A stretch of DNA of 64,000 bases from Haloarcula regularis (GTDB lineage Archaea; Halobacteriota; Halobacteria; Halobacteriales; Haloarculaceae): contig NZ_CP119794.1 in NCBI RefSeq assembly GCF_029338315.1, forward strand, positions 3,438,487 through 3,502,486, written 5' to 3'. The position numbers were made by a program, and so were the translations under genes. Under the pieces are notes generated by a model, which was given only the letters and a program-made list of their open reading frames with translations, was not told the DNA's origin and made no database searches. Shown here one piece after another: positions 27,086 through 35,837 of the stretch; position 1 is the stretch's first letter, and each line of letters opens with the position of its first letter.

Positions 27086-28492
27086 ATGACCGACGAGTTT
27101 CGGACCGAACAGGACAGTCTCGGTGAGATGCAGGTCCCCGCGGACGCCTACTGGGGGGCACAGACACAGCGTGCGGTCGAGAACTTCCCCATCAGCGGCG
27201 AGACGTTCGGTCGGCGGTTCGTCCGTGCGCTGGGCGTGGTCAAGAAGGCCGCGGCGCAGGCCAACCGCGACCTGGAGGCCGTCCCCGAGGACAAGGCCGA
27301 CTGCATCGTCCAGGCCGCAGACGAGGTCATCGCCGGCGAGCACGACGACCAGTTCCCGGTCGACGTCTTCCAGACCGGGTCGGGAACCTCCTCGAACATG
27401 AACGCCAACGAGGTCATCGCCAACCGCGCGACCGAGCTGTACGGCGGCGAAATCGGGACCCGGGAGATCCACCCCAACGACCACGTCAACTTCGGCCAGT
27501 CGAGCAACGACGTCATCCCGACGGCCATGCACGTCGCCGCCCTCGAGGCCGTCGAGAAGGACGTGGTCCCCGGCCTGAAGGTCCTGCGCGACGAGCTGGC
27601 CGCGAAGGAAGCGGAGTTCGACGACGTCGTCAAGACCGGTCGGACCCACCTCCAGGACGCCACGCCCATCACGCTCGGCCAGGAGTTCTCGGGCTACCGG
27701 ACCCAGATAGAAAAGGGCATCTCCCGGGTGCAGGACACGCAGGGGCGACTCGCGGAACTCGCCCTCGGGGGCACCGCCGTCGGGACGGGGCTCAACACCC
27801 TGCCGGAGTTCCCCGGGAAGGCAGCCGAGTACATCAGCGAGGAGACGGGCATCGACTTCCGGGAGGCCGACAACCACTTCGAGGCCCAGGCCGCCCACGA
27901 CGCCATGTCCGAGGCCCACGGCGCGCTCCGGACGGTCGCCGGCTCGCTGAACAAGATCGCCAACGACCTCCGTCTGCTCGCTTCCGGCCCGCGAAACGGC
28001 CTCGGCGAACTCGACCAGCCGGAGAACCAGCCCGGCTCCTCGATCATGCCCGGGAAGATAAACCCGGTCGTCGCCGAGTCCGTCAACCAGCTTCACAAGC
28101 AGGTCGTCGGCAACGACGCCGCCGTCTCGGCCGGCGCCGCCGAGGGCCAGATCGACCTCAACCTCTACAAGCCACTCCTCGCGCACAACTTCCTCCAGTC
28201 GGCCCGCCTGATCGCCAACGGGAGCGAGGTGTTCGCCGAGAAGTTCGTCGCGAAGCTCGAGGCCGACCGCGAGCACTGCGCCGAGCGCGTCCAGCAGAGC
28301 ATGGCGCTTGCGACGGCGCTCAACCCGGCCATCGGCTACGACAAGGCCAGCAAGGTCGCCAAGCGCGCCCTCGCGGAGGGCAAGACCATCCGCGAGGTCG
28401 TCCTCGAGGAGGGGTACCTCGACGAGGACGAGGTCGACGAAGTGCTCGACCCGGTGAAGATGACGAGACGCGGCGTCCTCGGCGACGACTGA
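27086..28492 (+). CDS. fumC: Fumarate hydratase, class II
   Basis: Tricarboxylic-acid-cycle enzyme interconverting fumarate and malate; cytosolic homotetramer. The 468-residue protein begins MTDEFRTEQDSLGEMQVPAD at ATG 27086 and carries the superfamily signature GSSIMPGKINPV (about 316-327), the active-site TSSNMNANEV and GRTHLQDATPITLGQE regions. The last 60 residues form the usual C-terminal domain ending with an acidic tail. Confidence 0.96.
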   Translation: MTDEFRTEQDSLGEMQVPADAYWGAQTQRAVENFPISGETFGRRFVRALGVVKKAAAQANRDLEAVPEDKADCIVQAADEVIAGEHDDQFPVDVFQTGSGTSSNMNANEVIANRATELYGGEIGTREIHPNDHVNFGQSSNDVIPTAMHVAALEAVEKDVVPGLKVLRDELAAKEAEFDDVVKTGRTHLQDATPITLGQEFSGYRTQIEKGISRVQDTQGRLAELALGGTAVGTGLNTLPEFPGKAAEYISEETGIDFREADNHFEAQAAHDAMSEAHGALRTVAGSLNKIANDLRLLASGPRNGLGELDQPENQPGSSIMPGKINPVVAESVNQLHKQVVGNDAAVSAGAAEGQIDLNLYKPLLAHNFLQSARLIANGSEVFAEKFVAKLEADREHCAERVQQSMALATALNPAIGYDKASKVAKRALAEGKTIREVVLEEGYLDEDEVDEVLDPVKMTRRGVLGDD

Positions 28493-28526
28493 GCGGGAGT
28501 CCGCTGGCGGTCCGGTCGCGGGAGCC

Positions 28527-29354
28527 TCAGTCGCTGTCTGTCTCGTTGGCAGCGGCCACCTGCGCTTTCGCCTCCCCGAGCCACGCCGGCGGCTCGACGG
28601 TCGTCGCGTCTATCCTCTCGTATCGGAAACTGTAGCGGATCTCCTCACTGGCCGTGACATACCGGATGTCCATGCGGTAGACGAGTCCCGTGGCGTCGAC
28701 GAGCAGGGCGACCCGGTAGGTCTCGGGTTCCGAGAGTAGCGATGCCCAGGGCGGCGACCCGCCCGCGCCGACGAGCCGGACGTACTGGCGCCCGTCGCGC
28801 TGGACCCGCGCGGTCCACGTCTCGTTCGTGACGAGGTACCGGTCGACGTAGAAGGCCGTCTCGTAGGCGTACTGGTCGCGGCCGAAGCGTATCTCGCCGC
28901 CGCGGTAGGTGACCGACCCGTCGGTGGCGCGACGTTCGTACCACTGCTCGCCGTCGCCGTACGTCGACTGTCGGTACTCGGTCCGGTTACCGTCGGCCGA
29001 GGTCCGGACCCGCTCCAGGTCGTGCCGGTACGTCCGCACCCCGGAGACGACCGTCGTCTCGTTGCGCCGGAGGGTCGTGGTGGTCTCGTTGTTTCGCGTA
29101 CGCGTCGCGACGTACCGCTCGTGCATCGTGTACGAGCGGTTCGCCAGAGCGTCCCGGTGGGCCGTCGAGAGCGTCCGCGCGCTGTGCAGCCCGTCCTCGG
29201 AGATGCCCGGCGGCAACACCGGGGGCGCCGCCGCGGCGGTCGGGACCGGGGCCGGCGTGACGGTCTCGGCCGGCCGCTCCCCGACCCCCGCGAGGGACGT
29301 ACACCCGGCGGTGACGACGAGGACGGCGACCGCGGCCGCGTAGTGCCACCGCAT
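28527..29354 (-). CDS. Haloarchaeal lipoprotein of unknown function
   Basis: A 275-residue exported protein. The signal peptide MRWHYAAAVAVLVVTAGC ends in a lipobox (TAGC), so Cys18 is likely lipidated. The remainder has repeated NET/NRT glycosylation-type sequons and alternating strands (SYTMHERYVATRTRNNET; WYERRATDGSVTYRGG), a pattern seen in haloarchaeal lipoproteins that resemble the LolA/outer-membrane sorting fold (I believe DUF7537, from memory). No catalytic motif is seen. Confidence 0.75.
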   Translation of the reverse strand: MRWHYAAAVAVLVVTAGCTSLAGVGERPAETVTPAPVPTAAAAPPVLPPGISEDGLHSARTLSTAHRDALANRSYTMHERYVATRTRNNETTTTLRRNETTVVSGVRTYRHDLERVRTSADGNRTEYRQSTYGDGEQWYERRATDGSVTYRGGEIRFGRDQYAYETAFYVDRYLVTNETWTARVQRDGRQYVRLVGAGGSPPWASLLSEPETYRVALLVDATGLVYRMDIRYVTASEEIRYSFRYERIDATTVEPPAWLGEAKAQVAAANETDSD

Positions 29355-29434
29355 ACCACGCCGTTGGGTCCTGGGAGCAAAGGCGTCCGCCGGAAGGGTG
29401 CGTTTTTTGGCCCCCGGTCACGGACACGCTGACA

Positions 29435-31309
29435 ATGACTGCCGCCGACTTCGACTACGAGGACCTGGGGCTCGTGGCCGGGCTGGAGATCCACCAGCAG
29501 CTGGACACCGCGACCAAGCTGTTCTGTAACTGCCCGACCGCCCTGCGCGAACCCGAGGCCGCCGAGCGGTCGTTCACCCGGTACCTCCACCCGACCAAGA
29601 GCGAACTCGGCGAGATAGACGAGGCCGCCTTAGAGGAGAGCATGGTCGACCGGGAGTTCGAGTACCTGGCCTACGATACGACCTGCCTGGTCGAGGAGGA
29701 CGACGAACCGCCCCACCGCATCGACCGCGAGGCGATGGACACCGCCATCGAGATCGCGCAACTGCTGGACATGGACGTCGTCGACCAGGTCAACGTCATG
29801 CGCAAGATCGTCGTCGACGGCTCGAACACCACCGGCTTCCAGCGGTCGATGCTGGTCGGCAACGACGGGGAGATCTCGACCAGCGAGGGGCCCGTCGGCG
29901 TCGAGGACATCCTGCTCGAGGAGGAGTCCTGCCAGCGCGTCGAGGAGACCGCGGACGGGGTCCGCTTCTCGCTGGACCGCCTGGGCATCCCGCTGGTCGA
30001 GATCGGCACGAAACCCGACATCAGCACGCCCGAACAGGCCCGCGAGGCGGCCGAGCGCATCGGGATGCTGCTGCGCTCGACCGGCAAGGTCAAGCGCGGC
30101 CTGGGCACGATTCGCCAGGACGTCAACGTCTCCATCGCCGAGGGCGCCCGCATCGAACTGAAGGGCGTCCAGAGCCTCGACGATATCGAGGCTCTGGTCC
30201 GCAACGAGGTCCGGCGCCAGGTCGAACTGCTCGACATCCGCGACGAGCTCCAGGCACGGGACGCCAGCGTCGGCGACCCCCGGGACGTCACCGAGGTCTT
30301 CGAGGACACCGATTCCGGCGTCATCCAGGGTGCACTCTCCTCGGGCGGGCGCGTCCAGGCCGTCCTGCTGTCCGGGTTCGACGGGCTCGTGGGTCGCGAG
30401 ATTCAGCCCGACCGCCGCCTCGGGACGGAGCTATCCGACCACGCCAAGCGCCACGGCGCCGGCGGCATCTTCCACACGGACGAGCTGCCGGCCTACGGCG
30501 TCACCGAGGCCGAGGTCGAAGCGCTCCGCGAGGCGGTCGGGGCCGACCCCGAGGACGCTGTCGCGATCGTCGCCGACGACCCCGAGACGGCCGAACTGGC
30601 CATCGAGGCCGTCGTCGACCGCGCCGAGACGGCCCTGAAGGGCGTCCCCGAGGAGACCCGCGACGCCACCGCCGACGCCACCTCGCGGTACCTCCGCCCG
30701 CTCCCCGGTGCGGCCCGGATGTACCCCGAGACGGACGTGCCACCGGTCGAACCGGACCCGAGCGACGTCGAGACGCCGGAACTGCTGACCGAGAAGGTCG
30801 AGCGCTACCAGGCCGAGTACGACTTAGACGAGGGGCTGGCCCGCCAGGTGGCCTACGGCCAGCGCTGGCCGCTGTTCGAGTCGGTCGTCGACGACGGCGT
30901 CGACGCCACGCTCGCCGCGGGGGTGCTCGAGTCGACGCTGACCGAACTCCGGCGCGACGACGTGCCGGTCGCGAACCTGACCGACGCCCACCTCCGGGAC
31001 ACGCTGGAACTGGTCGACGGCGGCGAGGTTCCACGGGAGGGCATCGAGGACCTCCTGACCGCGCTCGCCGAGACGCCGTCGCTCTCGGCTTCGGAGGCTG
31101 TCGAACAGGAGGACCTTGGCGGCGTCGGCGAGGACGAGGTCCGCGAGGCCATCGTCGAGGTGGTCGAGCGCAACGCCGACCAGGTCGACGCCGAGGGCAT
31201 GGGCGCGTTCTCGGCGCTGATGGGCGAGTGCATGGGCGCGCTCCGCGGGAAGGCCGACGGCGACGTGGTCAGCGACGTGCTCCGCGAGGAGATTCAGAAG
31301 CGCGCCTGA
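29435..31309 (+). CDS. gatE: Glutamyl-tRNA(Gln) amidotransferase subunit E
   Basis: Archaeal-specific subunit of GatDE, which converts Glu-tRNA(Gln) into Gln-tRNA(Gln). The 624-residue protein starts with GLVAGLEIHQQLDTATKLFC, has CNCP zinc-type cysteines, the kinase-like cradle (RLGIPLVEIGTKPDISTPEQ), an inserted AspRS-like (GAD) domain around 280-420, and a C-terminal YqeY/tail domain. Full length. The asparaginase-like partner GatD is not in the window. Confidence 0.96.
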   Translation: MTAADFDYEDLGLVAGLEIHQQLDTATKLFCNCPTALREPEAAERSFTRYLHPTKSELGEIDEAALEESMVDREFEYLAYDTTCLVEEDDEPPHRIDREAMDTAIEIAQLLDMDVVDQVNVMRKIVVDGSNTTGFQRSMLVGNDGEISTSEGPVGVEDILLEEESCQRVEETADGVRFSLDRLGIPLVEIGTKPDISTPEQAREAAERIGMLLRSTGKVKRGLGTIRQDVNVSIAEGARIELKGVQSLDDIEALVRNEVRRQVELLDIRDELQARDASVGDPRDVTEVFEDTDSGVIQGALSSGGRVQAVLLSGFDGLVGREIQPDRRLGTELSDHAKRHGAGGIFHTDELPAYGVTEAEVEALREAVGADPEDAVAIVADDPETAELAIEAVVDRAETALKGVPEETRDATADATSRYLRPLPGAARMYPETDVPPVEPDPSDVETPELLTEKVERYQAEYDLDEGLARQVAYGQRWPLFESVVDDGVDATLAAGVLESTLTELRRDDVPVANLTDAHLRDTLELVDGGEVPREGIEDLLTALAETPSLSASEAVEQEDLGGVGEDEVREAIVEVVERNADQVDAEGMGAFSALMGECMGALRGKADGDVVSDVLREEIQKRA

Positions 31310-31380
31310 GCAGCCGAGACACACACACCTGAGCCCCGCGCAGGCGATATCTTTCTATCCCCGGGGGGTCTACACCCGGT

Positions 31381-32853
31381 ATGTACGACGTAGGGGACCT
31401 GCTACCAGTCGATGGCCTCGACCCGGGCTCGACGCTCTTGCTGGTCGGGCCACCGATGACCGGGAAGCGACTCCTCGGCATGCGACTGCTGGAACGGGGG
31501 TTCGCCGACGGGGAGGCCGCGGCGCTCGTCTCGACTGACTCGAGCGCCGACGACGTCCGTGAGATGATGGGACAGATCCACGGCGAGGCCGTCGACGGGC
31601 TCCCCTTCGGCGTCGTGGACTGCGTCGGGGAGATGCAGAGCCGCGACCAACTCGGCCCGCTGGACCACCGCGTCGGCTCGCCGGCCGACCTCACGGGCAT
31701 CGGGATGGAACTGACCGACCTGCTCGAAACCCTCTACACCGAACACTCGACCCGCCTCCGTCTCGGCCTCTTCTCGCTTACGACCATGTCGATGTACGCC
31801 TCCGTCGAGCAGGTCGTCCGCTTCCTGCACGTCCTCAGCAGCCGCGTCTCGGAGGCGGAGGGGGTCGGGTTCGTCGTCGCCCACTCGGATACAATGGACG
31901 ACGAGGCCCTCACGCAGCTCCGGTCGTTCGTCGACGGCGTCGTCGAGGTCCGGGAGGACGACGGCGCGACCGAACTCAGGGTGCTGGGCGTGACCGACGA
32001 ACCCACTGACTGGGTCCCGTTCGCGAGATCGCTCGAGCGCGAGCCGTCGGTGACGGGTCCCGCCGCGGGACCGGCCGACGTCGACGTCCCCGAGTCGCTC
32101 CGGGCGGTCATGGACGAGGTGCAGATGGGGCGACCCACGCTGACCATCTGCAACTACGACCGGGCCCCGGAGACCCTCTCGGAGATAGAGCGGTACTTCG
32201 ACCGACACAACGTCACGGTTCGGGAGGCGACGCTGGACGTCGACCAGCCCCGTTCGTTCGCCCTGCTCCACCACGGTGACGACCTGCTGGCCTCCGAGAA
32301 CGCCCAGTCGCTCCGGAGCGCCATCGAGATCGACTCCGGCGAGACAGACGCGTTCGCCGAACGCCGGGCCTCGGACCTGCTGACGCGGCTCGAGGAGTCC
32401 ATCTTCGGCGCTTCGGCGGCCGACAAGTCGTTGCTCATCGACGTCAGCCACAACATCGAGATGCTGGCCGAGCGCAACGGGGGCGGCCGACTGCACGCCG
32501 GGTTCCAGCGCTTCTCACGGCTCGTCGACGACGAGCGGAGCGCCCGCATCTACCGGAAACTCTCCCGTGCGGGGACCGACGTACACGTCTACGGCGTGCC
32601 GGACGCCGACATCGACCTGGACGGCGTCGTGCCCCACGGCCACGACGAACCGGAGATCGCCAACTCCTGGTTCGTCGTCTACGACGGCAACGGCAACCCG
32701 GACCAGCGGGCCACGCTGCTCGCCTTCGAGACCGGCGACAACGAGTACAACGGGTTCTGGACGTACGACAGCGACATCACCAGTCGGCTCGACGCCTACC
32801 TCACCGAGACCTACGTCGACGCCGCCTCGGAGGCCGACCTCCCGACCGACTGA
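31381..32853 (+). CDS. RecA-like ATPase domain fused to a DICT sensory domain
   Basis: A 490-residue cytosolic protein. The N-terminal half is a KaiC/Rad55-type P-loop fold: the Walker A position is GPPMTGKR (23-30), and GVGFVVAHSDTMDD is near strand 5, but the Lys-Ser/Thr of the P-loop is Lys-Arg, so ATP hydrolysis may be weak. The C-terminal part (about 240-480; PTLTICNYDRAPETLSEIER, SLLIDVSHNIEMLAERN) is a DICT domain, found with signalling proteins. Likely a regulatory sensor; the input is unknown. A TATA-like element (about 31347-31356) fits a leaderless mRNA. Confidence 0.75.
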   Translation: MYDVGDLLPVDGLDPGSTLLLVGPPMTGKRLLGMRLLERGFADGEAAALVSTDSSADDVREMMGQIHGEAVDGLPFGVVDCVGEMQSRDQLGPLDHRVGSPADLTGIGMELTDLLETLYTEHSTRLRLGLFSLTTMSMYASVEQVVRFLHVLSSRVSEAEGVGFVVAHSDTMDDEALTQLRSFVDGVVEVREDDGATELRVLGVTDEPTDWVPFARSLEREPSVTGPAAGPADVDVPESLRAVMDEVQMGRPTLTICNYDRAPETLSEIERYFDRHNVTVREATLDVDQPRSFALLHHGDDLLASENAQSLRSAIEIDSGETDAFAERRASDLLTRLEESIFGASAADKSLLIDVSHNIEMLAERNGGGRLHAGFQRFSRLVDDERSARIYRKLSRAGTDVHVYGVPDADIDLDGVVPHGHDEPEIANSWFVVYDGNGNPDQRATLLAFETGDNEYNGFWTYDSDITSRLDAYLTETYVDAASEADLPTD

Positions 32854-32854
32854 C

Positions 32855-33574
32855 TCACTCCTCGCCATCGAGGCGGAGACTCGCCTTCCGGAGGAGGCCG
32901 CGGAGCGTCTTCGCCTCGCGACCCGTCGGGTGGGCCCGTCCCAGCAGGCGCCGGAACATCCGCCGGGCCTTGGGCTGTTTCTCTGCCGGATGACCGACGG
33001 CCTCGAGGAAGGCGGCGAACTCCTCGTGGACGCCCTCGACGGCCCGCTCCTCGGCCCGCGTGTGCAGCGAGTCGGGGTGCTGGTCGCGCTCGACGGTCAC
33101 GTCTCGAAGTTCGTAGAGGAGGATCGTCGCCGCCTGACCGAGGTTCAGGACCGGGTAGTCCTCGCTCGCGGGGATCGAACAGACCTCGTCCAGGCGTGCC
33201 AGTTCGTCGTTGGTCAGGCCCACACGCTCGCGCCCGAAGATCATGCAGGTGTCGCTCTCGACGTCGGCCAGCGTGTCGGCCAGCTCCCGCGGCGTCTTCG
33301 CCGGGTACCTGACGTGGTTCCGGTCGTCCTCGTTCGGGACGGCCGTGCAGGCGACGGTGTGGTAGTTCTCGACCAGGTGGTCGAACGTGACCTCGCGTGC
33401 GTCCGGCAGGACGTCCTCGCGGGCCTGCCCGGCGAAGCCGTAGGCCTCGCCGTCGGGGTCTAACTCCGGCGGGTCGACGAGCAACAGGTCCGAGTGCCCG
33501 AAGTTCTTCATCGAGCGGGCGATGGTGCCGACGTTGCCCGGCGTCTCGGCGTCGACGACGGCGACCGATATCAT
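32855..33574 (-). CDS. trmJ: SPOUT RNA 2'-O-methyltransferase, TrmJ-type
   Basis: A 239-residue SAM-dependent methylase of the knotted SPOUT fold that in archaea modifies tRNA position 32. It begins MISVAVVDAETPGNVGTIAR, the hallmark N-terminal motif with the catalytic Arg/Asn, and has MIFGRERVGLTNDEL and SEDYPVLNLGQAATILLYEL, motifs 2 and 3 of the SAM-binding knot. The C-terminal helical tail matches TrmJ. ATG 33574 overlaps the stop of the upstream gene by 4 bases. Confidence 0.9.
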   Translation of the reverse strand: MISVAVVDAETPGNVGTIARSMKNFGHSDLLLVDPPELDPDGEAYGFAGQAREDVLPDAREVTFDHLVENYHTVACTAVPNEDDRNHVRYPAKTPRELADTLADVESDTCMIFGRERVGLTNDELARLDEVCSIPASEDYPVLNLGQAATILLYELRDVTVERDQHPDSLHTRAEERAVEGVHEEFAAFLEAVGHPAEKQPKARRMFRRLLGRAHPTGREAKTLRGLLRKASLRLDGEE

Positions 33575-34095
33575 ACGTCCAGGTCGTCGAGGTTCAGGTC
33601 GATGGCCTCGAGGTCCGCCTCGTCCATCTGCTCGAGCTCCGCCTCGAGCCCCGGGATGGCCTCGGCCCGACTCGGTGCCTCGGGGAGGGCCGTCGGGTCC
33701 TCGTCGACGTGCTCGAGGCCCTCGTAGTCCGCCGGCGCGCGCCCACCGTCGACGAACCACTCGTGGAACGCCTCCTGCATGGCGGTGTCGCCGGCGTACT
33801 GCTCGCCGCCTTCTTCGCGAAACCAGTAGAGGAAGTCCGGTTCGTGCGCCGAACAGAGGACCACCTCGCCGAGCGGTTCGCCGTAGATGACCTCGGCGAC
33901 GTTACACTGGTCGGGCTGTTCGCGTCCCATCGAGAGCCAGCAGGCGTCACAGGGGTCGACTACTCGGTCGGCCAGCACGAGGATGCGCTGGCGCGTGTCC
34001 GGTTCCATGGTCTTCAGCGGGCGGACGCGGCCGTTCGAGTCCACGACGTCCGCGTCGAACCGCCAGCCCCGCAGGCCGATGCTCACCTTGTCCAT
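33571..34095 (-). CDS. Conserved hypothetical protein with zinc-like cysteines
   Basis: A 174-residue acidic protein. Cys and His residues in DPCDACW, QPDQCNVAE and VVLCSAHEPDF (about residues 48-85) could bind zinc, and the C-terminal third is a strongly acidic tail. It is translationally coupled to the tRNA methylase gene downstream, so a role in RNA modification is possible but unsupported otherwise. Confidence 0.65.
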   Translation of the reverse strand: MDKVSIGLRGWRFDADVVDSNGRVRPLKTMEPDTRQRILVLADRVVDPCDACWLSMGREQPDQCNVAEVIYGEPLGEVVLCSAHEPDFLYWFREEGGEQYAGDTAMQEAFHEWFVDGGRAPADYEGLEHVDEDPTALPEAPSRAEAIPGLEAELEQMDEADLEAIDLNLDDLDV

Positions 34096-34147
34096 ACCGG
34101 TGGCTAGTCCGTTGCGAGACTAAAAGAGCGCGATGTGACTGTTGCCG

Positions 34148-34720
34148 TCAGCCCAGCAGGAGCTTCAGCCACTTGTTGTTCTTGACGAACGAGAGCTCCT
34201 CGATGTAGCCGTCGAGTCCCAGGATGCGGCCGGAACCGAAGGCACCGAGACCGAACAGCAGGACGGCGTAGACGATGTGGTCGTCGACGACCCAGCCGTG
34301 AGCGACCGGGAGCCCAGCCAGCAGGCCGCCAGTCAGCGACGCCATCCAGTAGAAGATCATCATGACGGCGCCCCAGAAGGCGGCGAACCGCACCGCCACG
34401 CCCAGCAACAGTGCCAGGCCGGCAAGCGTCAAGCCGAGCATGTTCAGCCAGTCGATGAGCGGGTTACCGGCCATCGTGGCGAACAGCCCGGTGAAGGGGT
34501 TCCCCTCGGGAATCGCGTTCGCGAGGAACCCGGCCGCAGTCCAGTTGTTCTCCGGGTTGCCGTCCATGTAGGTGACGAGTTTGGTGATACCGCCCTGGAA
34601 CAGCGTCCAGCCCATCACGATGCGCATGAAGAACAGGGAATAGCCGACCCAGTTCTCCGAGTAGTCGAACTGTACGTCCCGGCCGAGGATTTCCGATTGT
34701 AGGGTTTGGCGAGTCGCCAT
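34148..34720 (-). CDS. DoxX family membrane protein
   Basis: A 190-residue protein with four or five membrane helices; FFMRIVMGWTLFQGGITKLV (about 30-49) and the later LGLTLAGLALLLGVAVRFAA are DoxX signatures. DoxX proteins link to thiosulfate/quinone oxidation or to disulfide stress; the role here is unknown. A TATA box (AATAATATACT, 34741-34751) sits about 26 nt before the ATG, implying a leaderless mRNA. Confidence 0.88.
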   Translation of the reverse strand: MATRQTLQSEILGRDVQFDYSENWVGYSLFFMRIVMGWTLFQGGITKLVTYMDGNPENNWTAAGFLANAIPEGNPFTGLFATMAGNPLIDWLNMLGLTLAGLALLLGVAVRFAAFWGAVMMIFYWMASLTGGLLAGLPVAHGWVVDDHIVYAVLLFGLGAFGSGRILGLDGYIEELSFVKNNKWLKLLLG

Positions 34721-34740
34721 GTATAGTAGTTCAACAAGTC

Positions 34741-34752
34741 AGTATATTATTC
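34741..34752 (-). promoter_or_regulatory. TATA box of the DoxX gene
   Basis: AT-only core reading leftward, centred 26 nt from the ATG at 34720. Confidence 0.6.
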
Positions 34753-34759
34753 TTTTTCC

Positions 34760-35152
34760 CGTTCTCGATGCCTGAGAAGCGAACGCGACGGGCAACCCTG
34801 CCCCTCAATATTGCGGTTTCGATCGGTCCTGGGCCTTTCTGTGCCTGCCGCGTCGGTTCGATCGCCACGTTGTGCGTCGCTGGGGCCCGACCGACCCCGC
34901 GGTTCTCGCTCGCACCGGTCGAGTGACCGATGTCCACTCGATGACGGCTCTGACGCCGCTACGCGGGCGTATCACCGGAGTGGTAACTAAGCCGAACGTT
35001 CAGGACAATCAGGTGGCAGTAAGAGAAAACTTATACCGGTGGCCTCGAAAACACGTGATGAAAGCCGAAAGGGCACCCGGGTAGGGGTACACGGACGTGC
35101 CACTTCGGCTCAAAACTCACTTTATCGAGAGACGACCCTGGGAGCACCTGCT
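34760..35152. other. Intergenic interval with a promoter and candidate small RNA
   Basis: No protein gene is evident in the 390 bases between DoxX and MptE. A TATA-like AACTTATA at 35028-35035 precedes a strong hairpin (35063-35110), and a second box, CTTTATC (35120-35126), stands about 29 nt before the MptE ATG, so MptE may be leaderless and the hairpin a separate transcript. Confidence 0.55.
35058..35115 (+). ncRNA. Candidate small structured RNA upstream of MptE
   Basis: AGCCGAA (35063-35069) pairs with TTCGGCT (35104-35110); inside it GGCAC (35072-35076) pairs with GTGCC (35097-35101); inside that CCG (35077-35079) pairs with CGG (35092-35094) and GTA with TAC around a GGGG loop. The single 48-nt hairpin has two small internal loops. 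The preceding GTGATGA (35055-35061) matches a C box, but no D box (CTGA) follows at a suitable distance, so it is not assigned to the C/D family. Confidence 0.4.
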
Positions 35153-35836
35153 ATGGAGTTCGAGACGTGGGCGCCGGTCTACGAATCGCTGCTCGCCGAC
35201 TTCGGGTATCCGCGGGCCGGCGACGAACACGCTCGCGACCGACTGGCGACGCTCCTGGTCGACCAGTCGACCTACGACCCCGCGGACCTGCCGCTGGCCG
35301 GCGCGACGGTGGCCATCGCCGGCGCCGGCCCCTCGCTCGAGGCCGAGGCCGACCGTGCCAGCGCCGCCGACGTCGTCCTCGCGGCCTCGACGGCGACTGA
35401 CCGCCTCGAGAGTGCCGGTGTCGCCGTCGACTGCATGGTGACTGACCTGGACAAGAACCCAGAGACCGGCCGGGAGTTCACGGCGTCGGGGCGGCCCGTC
35501 GCCGTCCACGCCCACGGCGACAACGTCCCGGCCGTCGAGCGGTGGGTCCCGGAGTACGACCCCACGTTCGTCGTGCCGACGACGCAGGCCGCGCCGGCGG
35601 ACCCCGTCCGGAACTTCGGGGGGTTCACCGACGGCGACCGGGCGGCCTTCCTCGCGGACCACTTCGGGGCGGCCGACCTGGTGTTCGTCGGCTGGGACTT
35701 CGACGACCCGGGCGTCGACGCGACCAAGCGGCAGAAACTAGTGTGGGCCGAACGCCTCCTCCACTGGCTCGAGCGGCGCCGCGGCGAGCGCTTTCCCGTA
35801 CTGGACGGTCGGCGCGACGCCATCGACCCGCTGTGA
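35153..35836 (+). CDS. mptE: 6-hydroxymethyl-7,8-dihydropterin pyrophosphokinase (archaeal MptE type)
   Basis: Transfers pyrophosphate to 6-hydroxymethyldihydropterin on the way to folate or methanopterin. The 227-residue protein belongs to the DUF115-type archaeal HPPK, unrelated to bacterial FolK: ATVAIAGAGPSLEAEADRA (about 48), AVDCMVTDLDKNP (about 95), VAVHAHGDNV and LVFVGWDFDDPG. Dihydropteroate synthase and dihydrofolate reductase genes lie within 4 kb. The stop is one base from the stop of the convergent next gene. Confidence 0.9.
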   Translation: MEFETWAPVYESLLADFGYPRAGDEHARDRLATLLVDQSTYDPADLPLAGATVAIAGAGPSLEAEADRASAADVVLAASTATDRLESAGVAVDCMVTDLDKNPETGREFTASGRPVAVHAHGDNVPAVERWVPEYDPTFVVPTTQAAPADPVRNFGGFTDGDRAAFLADHFGAADLVFVGWDFDDPGVDATKRQKLVWAERLLHWLERRRGERFPVLDGRRDAIDPL

Positions 35837-35837
35837 G

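Noticed and set aside
35055..35115. C/D box guide RNA at the MptE upstream region
   Set aside because: The GTGATGA matches a C box, but there is no CTGA D box within guide-RNA distance.
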